Positions 39,159-44,881 of a stretch of 64,000 nt of DNA are shown here, piece by piece; the stretch's first letter is position 1, and every line of letters starts with the position of its first letter. The notes under the pieces were generated by a model. That model worked only from the letters and a program-made list of their open reading frames with translations. It was not told where the DNA came from and did not search any database. Made by a program: the position numbers and the translations under genes. This DNA comes from a virus. Location: positions 45,332-109,331 of IMG/VR virus record IMGVR_UViG_3300010158_000036. The stretch is one strand, 5' to 3'.

Positions 39159-39707
39159 TTAAGAGATTATTTCTAAGTCTTGATTATTAAACACAACTAC
39201 TGTATTATAACCACTTTCATTTATCATAATAGCAGAAACAGGAAGATGTTTTTTTATAATAATGTTGGATATTATCCAGTTTATTATTTCGCTGGTGGTA
39301 AAATAACCATCATCATAATCATTATTATCATATCTAGGTTCAATATGACTATCAATATTTAAATATACTTCATCTATATAACGATCACCCCCCTTAATAT
39401 CGGAAAGCACGTCTATAATAAAATCTTTTACTTCATTATAGTCAATATTATCATTTACATCAAAATCCGTTAAATCTAATACAGGTTGTGATGGAGTGAA
39501 TAATACTTTTACAAGAGCTCCACCTCGACTGGAATAATAATCAATTATTCCGTTCTTAGGTTCTGTAGCAAACCACAGTCCATGTTTTATCGGATCTATC
39601 TTAGATAATTTACTTAAACTTCCATGATATAATATCATTTCTTTAGTAGATTCCTGTAACACTGTTTCATTTAAGATATGACGAGCTACTTCAATTAATG
39701 TTTTCAT
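39159..39707 (-). CDS. ADP-ribosyltransferase-like protein with head-targeting-like tag (182 aa)
   Basis: ATG at 39707, 6 nt after TATAAATA. The N-terminal MKTLIEVARHILNE matches the tag shared by several late proteins. The body begins ILYHGSLSKLSKIDPIKHG, then LWFATEPKNGIIDYYSSRGG and VLFTPSQPVLDLTDFD, and ends YNTVVVFNNQDLEI: the layout of YHG-type ADP-ribosyltransferase folds (histidine in YHG, aromatic strand, terminal FN..(D/E)). T4 packages ADP-ribosyltransferases such as Alt in the head with a similar tag, so an injected host-modifying enzyme is proposed. Catalytic glutamate not pinned down. Confidence 0.55.
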   Translation of the reverse strand: MKTLIEVARHILNETVLQESTKEMILYHGSLSKLSKIDPIKHGLWFATEPKNGIIDYYSSRGGALVKVLFTPSQPVLDLTDFDVNDNIDYNEVKDFIIDVLSDIKGGDRYIDEVYLNIDSHIEPRYDNNDYDDGYFTTSEIINWIISNIIIKKHLPVSAIMINESGYNTVVVFNNQDLEIIS

Positions 39708-39713
39708 ATATTC

Positions 39714-39721
39714 TATTTATA
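39714..39721 (-). promoter_or_regulatory. T4-type late promoter box
   Basis: TATAAATA, 6 nt before ATG 39707. Confidence 0.75.
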
Positions 39722-40451
39722 CTTGAGCTTTAAATATTGTCAAACATTTTACTGACTCAGCACCAGCTTCTTGTAATGTTTGAAAAATAGATACTAAACT
39801 TGAACCGGATGCAATAACATCATCAATGATTAACACTTTCTTACCCTCAAATTTCTTTGCATTGCCAGTATACGAAAACACATTCTTGAGAAACTTTCTG
39901 TAAGGAGGAAGAACCCATTTCATTTGAAAATACCCAAGTTTTACACCTCTCCGAATAGATGACTCTAATTTCTTAATAGTAGAATCTGATAACTTCTTTG
40001 ATTCAAGATCTAGTGTAATTTTGGAAGGATCTTCAGCTTTTACAAAAGAATCTAGAAGAAACTCAATTCCTGGATTTCTTTCTTTAATTTTCTGGGCGAA
40101 ATCTTTAGTTAAAGATGAAGATGATTTCGGAGTAACAATGATATCGACATTTAAATCTCGAATAATTTTTGTTGCATACACAGCCGATCTATTAAGAAAC
40201 TGATTATAGGCACTAACATCAATATGCATAGCTTTCAAGCGTTTAAGAATGATTGTTGCATCTGCCCCTTTTGAAGTATATAAATTAAAAACATCCAATG
40301 TAATACCTTCAATATTTTTTGTGTGTGGTTTTAATTCACTTTTACCGAATCTTAGATTGATTAGATCTCCAGCTTTAGACTCATAATCAATAATAACTTG
40401 ATTATCGGAATTCAATGTCATTGATTCCACGAATTGCAGAAATGATTTCAT
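39717..40451 (-). CDS. phosphoribosyltransferase-like protein with head-targeting-like tag (244 aa)
   Basis: ATG at 40451, 4 nt after TATAAATA; upstream in-frame sequence is tRNA-array DNA. MKSFLQFVESM closely resembles T4 capsid-targeting starts (MKTYQEFI.EA). The C-terminal GKKVLIIDDVIASGSSLVSI is the PRPP-binding loop of type I phosphoribosyltransferases, with a preceding VTPKSSSSLTKDFAQKI. It could salvage bases or act on PRPP in the infected cell. Confidence 0.7.
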   Translation of the reverse strand: MKSFLQFVESMTLNSDNQVIIDYESKAGDLINLRFGKSELKPHTKNIEGITLDVFNLYTSKGADATIILKRLKAMHIDVSAYNQFLNRSAVYATKIIRDLNVDIIVTPKSSSSLTKDFAQKIKERNPGIEFLLDSFVKAEDPSKITLDLESKKLSDSTIKKLESSIRRGVKLGYFQMKWVLPPYRKFLKNVFSYTGNAKKFEGKKVLIIDDVIASGSSLVSIFQTLQEAGAESVKCLTIFKAQV

Positions 40452-40455
40452 TTTG

Positions 40456-40463
40456 TATTTATA
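40456..40463 (-). promoter_or_regulatory. T4-type late promoter box
   Basis: TATAAATA, 4 nt before ATG 40451. Confidence 0.75.
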
Positions 40464-40469
40464 AGAAAG

Positions 40470-40540
40470 TGGTGGAACTGCCGGGAATCTCACCCGGATC
40501 CACAACATTATTCATGTTATGTCGAAATAAATTCAGCCCC
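40470..40540 (-). ncRNA. short tmRNA-like element (71 nt)
   Basis: The 5' end GGGGCTGA plus TTTCGAC a few bases on, and the 3' end GGCAGTTCCACCA, resemble the two ends of bacterial tmRNA (GGGGCTGA...ATTCGAC and GCAGCTCCACCA). The acceptor pairs over 7 bp, a T arm CCGGG-TGAGATT-CCCGG is present, and a single hairpin (ACAT-GAATA-ATGT core) replaces the tag-encoding and pseudoknot body. It may be a minimal tmRNA mimic or an aberrant tRNA. Confidence 0.5.
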
Positions 40541-40550
40541 TTTTTTAAAA

Positions 40551-40624
40551 TGGCATAGCATGTAGGTAACGATCCCACGCCAAGAAGTTTGGAATTTCTG
40601 GTTCTACCATTGAACTAATGCTAT
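40551..40624 (-). tRNA. tRNA, anticodon CCA (Trp) by stem fit, Gly(TCC) possible
   Basis: Acceptor ATAGCAT/ATGCTAT, D arm GTTCAATGGTAGAAC, anticodon loop TTCCAAA, encoded CCA. The best stem gives CCA; the D arm is more like tRNA-Gly, for which TCC would need a poor stem. Confidence 0.75.
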
Positions 40625-40633
40625 ATTTAAAAA

Positions 40634-40706
40634 TGGTCCGCGCCATGCCAACGCACATGGATAGGCAGATTCGCAGTCTGCGACATTACTCTTATGCTAC
40701 GCTCGG
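40634..40706 (-). tRNA. tRNA-Arg (GCG)
   Basis: Perfect anticodon stem GCAGA/TCTGC with loop CTGCGAA; D arm GCAT...ATGT; T stem CCATG/CATGG with an 8-nt loop; CCA encoded. The acceptor has mismatches. Confidence 0.7.
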
Positions 40707-40714
40707 TTTAAAAT

Positions 40715-40790
40715 TGGTGCCTCTAGTAGGAGTTCAACCTACTTCATCAGTTTCGAAGACTGAGGTCCTATTCGGTAGACGATAGAGGCA
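40715..40790 (-). tRNA. tRNA-Arg (TCG)
   Basis: Acceptor TGCCTCT/AGAGGCA, anticodon stem TCAGT/ACTGA, loop CTTCGAA, T stem GTAGG/CCTAC, CCA encoded. Confidence 0.85.
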
Positions 40791-40798
40791 TATGAAAA

Positions 40799-41023
40799 TT
40801 ACTCATTAGACAAACTATATGAATGCACTGCATTATAACCTGCAATCCAAATTCCAAGAACATGTTCAAGATTTTCTGGAGTTGTTTCAAGATTTAATTT
40901 TTTAAGAACCTTCTTAATAATATTTTTATCTACTTGAGTCAATCCCATGAAATTATGAACTAATCCACCTCTTTCTGATAAGACAGCTTCAGCGGCTTCT
41001 GATATTGATGATCGTTGTAACAT
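40799..41023 (-). CDS. small protein with head-targeting-like tag inside the tRNA array (74 aa)
   Basis: ATG at 41023 chosen because TATAAATA lies 5 nt upstream. MLQRSSISEAAEAVLSERGG carries the A..VLSE pattern. The rest (KNIIKKVLKKLNLETTPENL, then IAGYNAVHSYS) is helical. No family recognised. Confidence 0.6.
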   Translation of the reverse strand: MLQRSSISEAAEAVLSERGGLVHNFMGLTQVDKNIIKKVLKKLNLETTPENLEHVLGIWIAGYNAVHSYSLSNE

Positions 41024-41028
41024 AATAT

Positions 41029-41036
41029 TATTTATA
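41029..41036 (-). promoter_or_regulatory. T4-type late promoter box
   Basis: TATAAATA, 5 nt before ATG 41023. Confidence 0.75.
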
Positions 41037-41179
41037 TATTTTGAGAAACTTTCTATTGCTGGATAGAACATGAAATTAATTCCTATGTCCTGAATCTAAC
41101 AGATCAAGATAAGGCATACAAGCCACAAGCTACCCGTTCTACATATAGTGTCGGACCTCTTGAATAACATAAGAAAAAT

Positions 41180-41255
41180 GGCGGAACCGACCAGTTTTGA
41201 TCTGGCTGCCTCCTAAGTGACAGTTAGGTGCTCTCCCGATTGAGCTACGGTTCCG
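41180..41255 (-). tRNA. tRNA-Asp (GTC)
   Basis: Acceptor CGGAACC/GGTTCCG, D arm GCTCAATCGGGAGAGC, anticodon stem CCTAA/TTAGG with loop CTGTCAC, CCA encoded. About 75 nt upstream lies a degenerate tRNA-like stretch not annotated. Confidence 0.9.
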
Positions 41256-41260
41256 TAAAG

Positions 41261-41336
41261 TGGTCCCGGTGGAGAATTTTGAAATCTCAACCTATCGCTT
41301 ATCGAGCAATTACTCTGCCTTTGAGTTACACCGGGA
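41261..41336 (-). tRNA. tRNA-Ile (GAT)
   Basis: Acceptor TCCCGGT/ACCGGGA, D arm ACTC...GAGT, anticodon stem ATTGC/GCGAT with loop TCGATAA. Position 33 is C instead of the usual U. CCA encoded. Confidence 0.8.
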
Positions 41337-41345
41337 ATTAAAAAG

Positions 41346-41420
41346 TGGTACTCCTAACCGGGCACGATCCGGTCTCTAATCCTTGAAAGGGATTTGTTCT
41401 ACCGCTAAACTATAGGAGCA
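41346..41420 (-). tRNA. tRNA-Glu (TTC)
   Basis: Acceptor TGCTCCT/AGGAGTA, anticodon stem AATCC/GGATT with loop CTTTCAA, CCA encoded. Confidence 0.88.
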
Positions 41421-41433
41421 TATTGAAAATTTA

Positions 41434-41537
41434 ATTAGTGTTGAAAGAATCAAACTTTCTCTTCAGTAATTGTTTACTAATCCTATCGGACAAGAAACCC
41501 TTTGCTAGGGGCGTGCTATCATTACACTAAACACTAA
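41434..41537 (-). tRNA. tRNA-like gene with two extra variable-region hairpins (Cys-like?)
   Basis: Acceptor TTAGTGT/ACACTAA, D arm TAGTGTAATGATAGCAC, T arm GAAAG-TTTGATT-CTTTC. The anticodon loop can be drawn as TAGCAAA (GCA, Cys) but breaks the U33 rule. Two hairpins (TCC-GATA-GGA and AGTAA-ACA-ATTACT core) sit in the variable region. 104 nt in total. Confidence 0.5.
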
Positions 41538-41539
41538 AT

Positions 41540-41631
41540 TGGCGGAAGAAGTGAGATTTGAACTCACGGGAGTTTTAAGGCTCCTCTAGTTTTCAAGACT
41601 AGCGCAATAAACCAGGCTCTGCCATCCTTCC
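41540..41631 (-). tRNA. tRNA-Ser (TGA)
   Basis: Class II tRNA: acceptor GGAAGGA/TTCTTCC, anticodon stem CTAGT/ACTAG with loop CTTGAAA, long variable arm, T arm GTGAG-TTCAAAT-CTCAC, CCA encoded. Confidence 0.9.
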
Positions 41632-41639
41632 ATTAAAAT

Positions 41640-41713
41640 TGGTGCCCCTAGCAGGAATTAAACCTACGTTCTCGCTTTAGAAGAGCGGAGTCCTTTCATT
41701 AGACGATAAGGGC
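41640..41713 (-). tRNA. tRNA-Arg (TCT)
   Basis: Acceptor GCCCTTA/TAGGGGC, D arm CGTC...GGAC, anticodon loop CTTCTAA, T arm around TTTAATT, CCA encoded. Confidence 0.85.
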
Positions 41714-41726
41714 CATATATTAAAAT

Positions 41727-41802
41727 TGGTACACCCGCCGATAATCGAAATCGGTTAGTCGGATTAAAAGTCCGGTACATCGCCAGCAATGTTTCGAGTG
41801 CA
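41727..41802 (-). tRNA. tRNA-Lys (TTT)
   Basis: Acceptor TGCACTC/GGGTGTA, anticodon loop CTTTTAA, T arm CCGAT-TTCGATT-ATCGG, CCA encoded. Confidence 0.85.
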
Positions 41803-41825
41803 TTTTTGAAAATTAAAAAAGATGA

Positions 41826-41898
41826 TATTGTGAGTGCAGATTTGAACTGCTCTTCCCCTTAGGATGTGCTTCCGAGTTACACCATATTCACTCATCAT
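41826..41898 (-). tRNA. degenerate tRNA-like sequence
   Basis: T arm GCAG-TTCAAAT-CTGC and acceptor TGAGTG/CACTCA are visible, but the anticodon arm is poor and no CCA is encoded. Possibly an eroded tRNA. Confidence 0.35.
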
Positions 41899-42150
41899 CA
41901 GAGAGTCACTCAAACATTTGTACTTCATGTTTGGCATTGGTAATTACTCAATGCAAAGTGACTCTCGTTAAAATTAATTCTGTATGTATATGAACTTTTC
42001 TACGCCTCTTCGGTTTTAACTACTTTGCAGTTTATTAGGAATTGCGAACCTAATAAGAGTATTCGTTATTAATCTAAAGGAACTCATCGCATTGAGTTTC
42101 TCCAACGTATTTCATTGTTTGTACCTTATTGCTAAGGTTTTTTGCCATAC
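41899..42150 (-). ncRNA. hairpin-rich noncoding region inside the tRNA array
   Basis: No tRNA and no gene in about 250 nt, yet four clean stem-loops: 10 bp at 41901-41910/41957-41966 enclosing GCATTG/CAATGC; TTATTAGG/CCTAATAA (42032/42049); AACTCA/TGAGTT (42081/42093); CCTTA/TAAGG (42124/42133). Candidate structured RNA transcribed with the tRNAs. Confidence 0.45.
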
Positions 42151-42163
42151 AGAAAAAGGGACT

Positions 42164-42233
42164 CCCAAGGTTGGTAACGCTCCAACTACCTAGTGTTTAA
42201 CAGACACCCGCTCTGCTAGTGAGCTACTTGGGA
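42164..42233 (-). tRNA. tRNA-Asn (GTT)
   Basis: Acceptor TCCCAAG/CTTGGGA, D arm GCTC...GAGC, anticodon stem GGTGT/ACACT with loop CTGTTAA, T stem GTTGG/CCAAC with loop AGCGTTA (no TTC). CCA not encoded. Confidence 0.85.
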
Positions 42234-42241
42234 TTTAAAAA

Positions 42242-42328
42242 TGGTGGGTACCGGACGTTACGCTCGTCTCCCCCGTGAAAGGAAGTGTTTTACAGACACT
42301 CTTCAGGAACTACCTGATTTCGTTACCC
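42242..42328 (-). tRNA. tRNA-Tyr (GTA)
   Basis: Class II: anticodon stem AGTGT/ACACT with loop CTGTAAA, long variable arm, T loop AGCGTAA, acceptor GGGTAAC/GGTACCC, CCA encoded. Confidence 0.85.
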
Positions 42329-42360
42329 ATGAAAGTTATTTATACAGAAAGAAAGTGGCA

Positions 42361-42447
42361 AGCTGAAGGTGAGATTCGAACTCACGTGAGGAATTGAATC
42401 CTTCCTGATTACAAAACAGGCGCCATCGACCACTAAGCGACTCCAGC
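42361..42447 (-). tRNA. tRNA-Thr (TGT), with long variable arm
   Basis: Acceptor GCTGGAG/CTTCAGC, anticodon loop TTTGTAA, T arm GTGAG-TTCGAAT-CTCAC. The D arm and a long variable arm are Ser/Leu-like, unusual for Thr. The 5' end overlaps the HNH gene stop by 15 bp. No CCA encoded. Confidence 0.75.
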
Positions 42448-43146
42448 ATTATTATATAATTCAAAAAATTTCTTAAAAATAGGACCATTAAAGGATATAC
42501 CTATAGTACTAAATGCTTTACTCAAAACCCCATGTTTATCGTACTCTATTTTAAGGGCTTCAAAATTATCTTTAACTATATTAGGTTTTGCTAAACATTC
42601 ACACTTTCTAGAACAAAATCGCCTGGGGTATTTATTGGCAAATCGTTTTGAACAATTATCACATATATATTGAAGCTCGAATTCTTTCCACTTATTACGA
42701 CCTTTCACCCACCCAACAGGTATCGGAATCAATCTATTTACGCAAATATTTTCTTTTAATTCTATATTCGATATAAAATGATTTCCGAAATTTGGGTTAC
42801 GGTCTCCTTTATTTGCTATTTTCATTATCTCAGATGTATATTTCGCGCATTCAATCCTAATCCATTCATACAATCTGGCCGATTTTATAAAAGGTTTATC
42901 AGGATCATTCGAATTCTTTCTTTGCATATTATGCAGTGCGAATGAATTTTGAGAGCATCTTTGAAATCTTGCAAGTAACAAATGAGCCATATAATGTTCT
43001 CTCGCAGTCAAATTTACTCTATTGTGTTTATCATCAGAACCACCTAAAGATGATGGGATTATATGATGATTTTCCTTGTATCCAGAAGTTACTGGATTTT
43101 GTTGCCGATTTAATATAAGATCGTTATAGATTTTTTCATAGTTCAT
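42433..43146 (-). CDS. HNH homing endonuclease
   Basis: 237 residues. YKENHHIIPSSLGGSDDKHN, then RVNLTAREHYMAHLLL, is the HNH motif of phage homing endonucleases; CDNCSKRF...CSRKCE is a C-terminal zinc finger, followed by a NUMOD-like helix. It sits between tRNA genes; its last codons (AGVA, stop) lie inside the tRNA-Thr gene. TATAAATA stands 6 nt before the ATG. Such genes spread by cutting uninterrupted alleles. Confidence 0.88.
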   Translation of the reverse strand: MNYEKIYNDLILNRQQNPVTSGYKENHHIIPSSLGGSDDKHNRVNLTAREHYMAHLLLARFQRCSQNSFALHNMQRKNSNDPDKPFIKSARLYEWIRIECAKYTSEIMKIANKGDRNPNFGNHFISNIELKENICVNRLIPIPVGWVKGRNKWKEFELQYICDNCSKRFANKYPRRFCSRKCECLAKPNIVKDNFEALKIEYDKHGVLSKAFSTIGISFNGPIFKKFFELYNNAGVA

Positions 43147-43152
43147 ATAATC

Positions 43153-43160
43153 TATTTATA
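43153..43160 (-). promoter_or_regulatory. T4-type late promoter box
   Basis: TATAAATA, 6 nt before ATG 43146. Confidence 0.75.
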
Positions 43161-43185
43161 CTGAACTTACACTACCAAATTACAA

Positions 43186-43275
43186 ATATTGCACTGCACT
43201 AGCCGGAGTACAAAACCGGTTCATCGCTATCTATGATTTGGAAGCATATAGAAAATGTTCGAGTTGCAGTTTAAT
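43186..43275 (-). tRNA. degenerate tRNA-like sequence (Trp-like loop)
   Basis: ACTGCA/TGCAGT ends, a loop CTTCCAAAT flanked by TATG/CATA, and a CCGG...CCGG hairpin. The D arm is missing. Probably a decayed tRNA. Confidence 0.3.
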
Positions 43276-43335
43276 GCTGTAGGGACCCGTCGCTCCTGTA
43301 AGGCAATGCACCACACATTGCAGATTATTTGAAAA

Positions 43336-43411
43336 TGGTTGCGGATGCATTCTCTGCCCATGCGATCTTCGCCTTATGAGGACGACGAGATGACTGGATT
43401 CTCCAATCCGC
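43336..43411 (-). tRNA. tRNA-Met (CAT), copy 1
   Basis: Acceptor GCGGAT/ATCCGC, D arm GAGA...TCTC, anticodon stem TCGTC/GGCGA with loop CTCATAA, CCA encoded. The T loop is atypical. Could be initiator, elongator or Ile2 type. Confidence 0.8.
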
Positions 43412-43420
43412 GATTATAGT

Positions 43421-43428
43421 TATTTATA
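43421..43428 (-). promoter_or_regulatory. T4-type late promoter box within the tRNA array
   Basis: TATAAATA on the minus strand, 9 nt upstream of the tRNA-Met at 43411, so it could drive late tRNA transcription. Confidence 0.6.
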
Positions 43429-43440
43429 TCAAACAAAAAA

Positions 43441-43516
43441 TGGTCCCCCCGGTTGGTGCTGCCCCAACGACCTACCGATTATGAGTCGGGTGCTCTCCTG
43501 TTGAGCTACAGGGGGA
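43441..43516 (-). tRNA. tRNA-Met (CAT), copy 2
   Basis: Acceptor TCCCCCT/GGGGGGA, D arm GCTC...GAGC, anticodon loop CTCATAA, T stem GTTGG/CCAAC with loop GGCAGCA, CCA encoded. Confidence 0.88.
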
Positions 43517-43701
43517 TATATATAACCTCTGAGGATTCCTGTACCCCGATTATTTCATACCGACCGAGTTATGTCGGAATCTTGAATGTTTTCTCTGTGA
43601 TTGATTCGAACAATCCCATCTTTCATCGTCACTCTATACTGCAAGGACGAGTTGAACGTCACCAATGTGTCATATTGCTCACCATGAGCTTCAAAGAAAA
43701 T

Positions 43702-43789
43702 TGGTACCGATGACGCGATTTGAACACACAAACTATTTAAAACGTGGGTTTTTAAGACCCAAGTGTATTTCCAGTTCCAACACATCGGT
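43702..43789 (-). tRNA. tRNA-Leu (TAA)
   Basis: Class II: acceptor ACCGATG/CATCGGT, anticodon stem TGGGT/ACCCA with loop CTTAAAA, long variable arm, T loop TTCAAAT, CCA encoded. Reads UUA; not a suppressor. Confidence 0.85.
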
Positions 43790-44243
43790 ATTTATTATAG
43801 AAATTGGTGACCTGGATATCTCGTCATTATTACAATCAAGCGACCATCTTCTGGGTTTATTCGCTTTTATTTTGTGCAGACGCAGATCATTTATTATAGA
43901 AATTGGTTGGCTGGAACACATATTCATTTAACCCAGGTAATCAATGGGCACCATTATTTAATAAGTTGAGATATGGAAGATTCGAACTTCCTTGGGTAGC
44001 TGCGAAAGGCTACATGGTTGAGCTTGTCACCGGGCTTTTTCTAGAATTAAAAATTTATCGGCTAACATTTTTGAAAAGCCGTATTGTTACAACCCACACT
44101 GGGGAGCAAATGGCAAATGTTTTTTTTGCAAATGGGCCGAAAAGCTCCTTCAGAAATTTAAGGGTATGTCAAAGATCGGGGTTTGTAATCAACCAACTAA
44201 ATCAGTTTTTGTGAACTTAATTCAATCAGTCGCTTACGGGCTT

Positions 44244-44272
44244 ATTGTAACAGGTTTTTACAAACTTGTAAA
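44244..44272 (-). promoter_or_regulatory. tRNA-array promoter, inner
   Basis: TTTACA (44267-44272), 17 bp, TACAAT (44244-44249), then AAGCCCGTAAGCG, which resembles the leader of the conserved early block. Confidence 0.7.
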
Positions 44273-44515
44273 CAATAAAATAGAAAGAATTTATACACCA
44301 ATTCCTTTTGATTATCCGTTGTCCGTTTCCACTAAAGGATTGAGAGGCTGACAATAATCAAATGTGCTATTAAAATTAACGGGTGTTACCTTCTGTCATT
44401 TAACCAGCATCTCCTGGCACCGTTTTAAATTTATACAAGATCAGATACGGCAGCCTCTTGGAGGACTGGAGGAGACACTTAGAATCGAATTTCTTCAATT
44501 CTTGGTCACGGAGTT

Positions 44516-44544
44516 ATTATAGCAGAATTTTCAGAGATCGTAAA
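44516..44544 (-). promoter_or_regulatory. tRNA-array promoter, outer
   Basis: TTTACG (44539-44544), 17 bp, TATAAT (44516-44521), directed into the tRNA array. Confidence 0.75.
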
Positions 44545-44564
44545 CAAGAAAGTTGAACTATTTT

Positions 44565-44762
44565 TTACAGACCATGTTCATGCCTCATTCCGAGGGCATG
44601 ACATTTTTGATAGGCTGCAAAAGACTTAGCTTCAAGATCGTGTTGACCTTGAGGAGTGACAAACACACTACCGAGATAGCGATCTTCTTGTTGAAGAGCG
44701 TAATTGTAATCAGTAAGAGCTTTCTTCTGCTCTTTAGTGAGACGTGCTTTTGTAGTTTTCAT
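44565..44762 (-). CDS. small hypothetical protein (65 aa)
   Basis: ATG at 44762, at the standard distance from promoter block copy 9. MKTTKARLTKEQKKALTDYN, then a helix ending LGMRHEHGL. No family recognised. Confidence 0.65.
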   Translation of the reverse strand: MKTTKARLTKEQKKALTDYNYALQQEDRYLGSVFVTPQGQHDLEAKSFAAYQKCHALGMRHEHGL

Positions 44763-44774
44763 AGTCGGTTTCGT

Positions 44775-44871
44775 TATGGGCTTAATATACACCAAAATTC
44801 GGTCCGTGTAAACAAAAAAGTACGTAAAAGGAGAAAATAATTTAATTCCCTTGATTTCCAATGGGTTACGG
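44775..44871 (-). promoter_or_regulatory. conserved early promoter block, copy 9
   Basis: TTTACA (44807-44812), 17 bp, TATATT (44784-44789), leader AAGCCCATAACGAAACC; upstream element TAACCCATTGGAAATCAA (44852-44869). Confidence 0.8.
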
Positions 44872-44881
44872 CGACGAAAAT

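Larger units (their letters stand above)
43790..44564. other. tRNA-array leader region with degenerate tRNA-like pieces
   Basis: No gene. An 18-bp unit (TTTATTATAGAAATTGGT) occurs at about 43789 and 43887, each just before a tRNA-like 3' end. A T arm GGAAG-TTCGAAT-CTTCC with a damaged cloverleaf lies at 43963-44035. Two promoters on the minus strand (44244-44272 and 44516-44544) head the array. The rest shows no supported feature. Confidence 0.5.

Noticed and set aside
40452-40508. N-terminal extension of the phosphoribosyltransferase reading VRFPAVPP
   Set aside because: This is the translated antisense of a tRNA-like 3' end and lies upstream of the late promoter.
41085-41165. tRNA-like stretch with GTCC/GGAC ends and a TTGTATG loop
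   Set aside because: The acceptor pairs over only four bases and no D or T arm is convincing.
43702-43789. tRNA with TAA anticodon as a stop suppressor
   Set aside because: Anticodon TAA reads UUA (Leu). No tRNA with a stop-reading anticodon (TTA, CTA, TCA) was found, so suppression of the ochre stop at 13106 is not explained by the array.
43555-44351. Several open frames of 60-100 codons on both strands of the tRNA array
   Set aside because: They run across tRNA genes and tRNA remnants, lack ribosome sites and show no protein-like composition.
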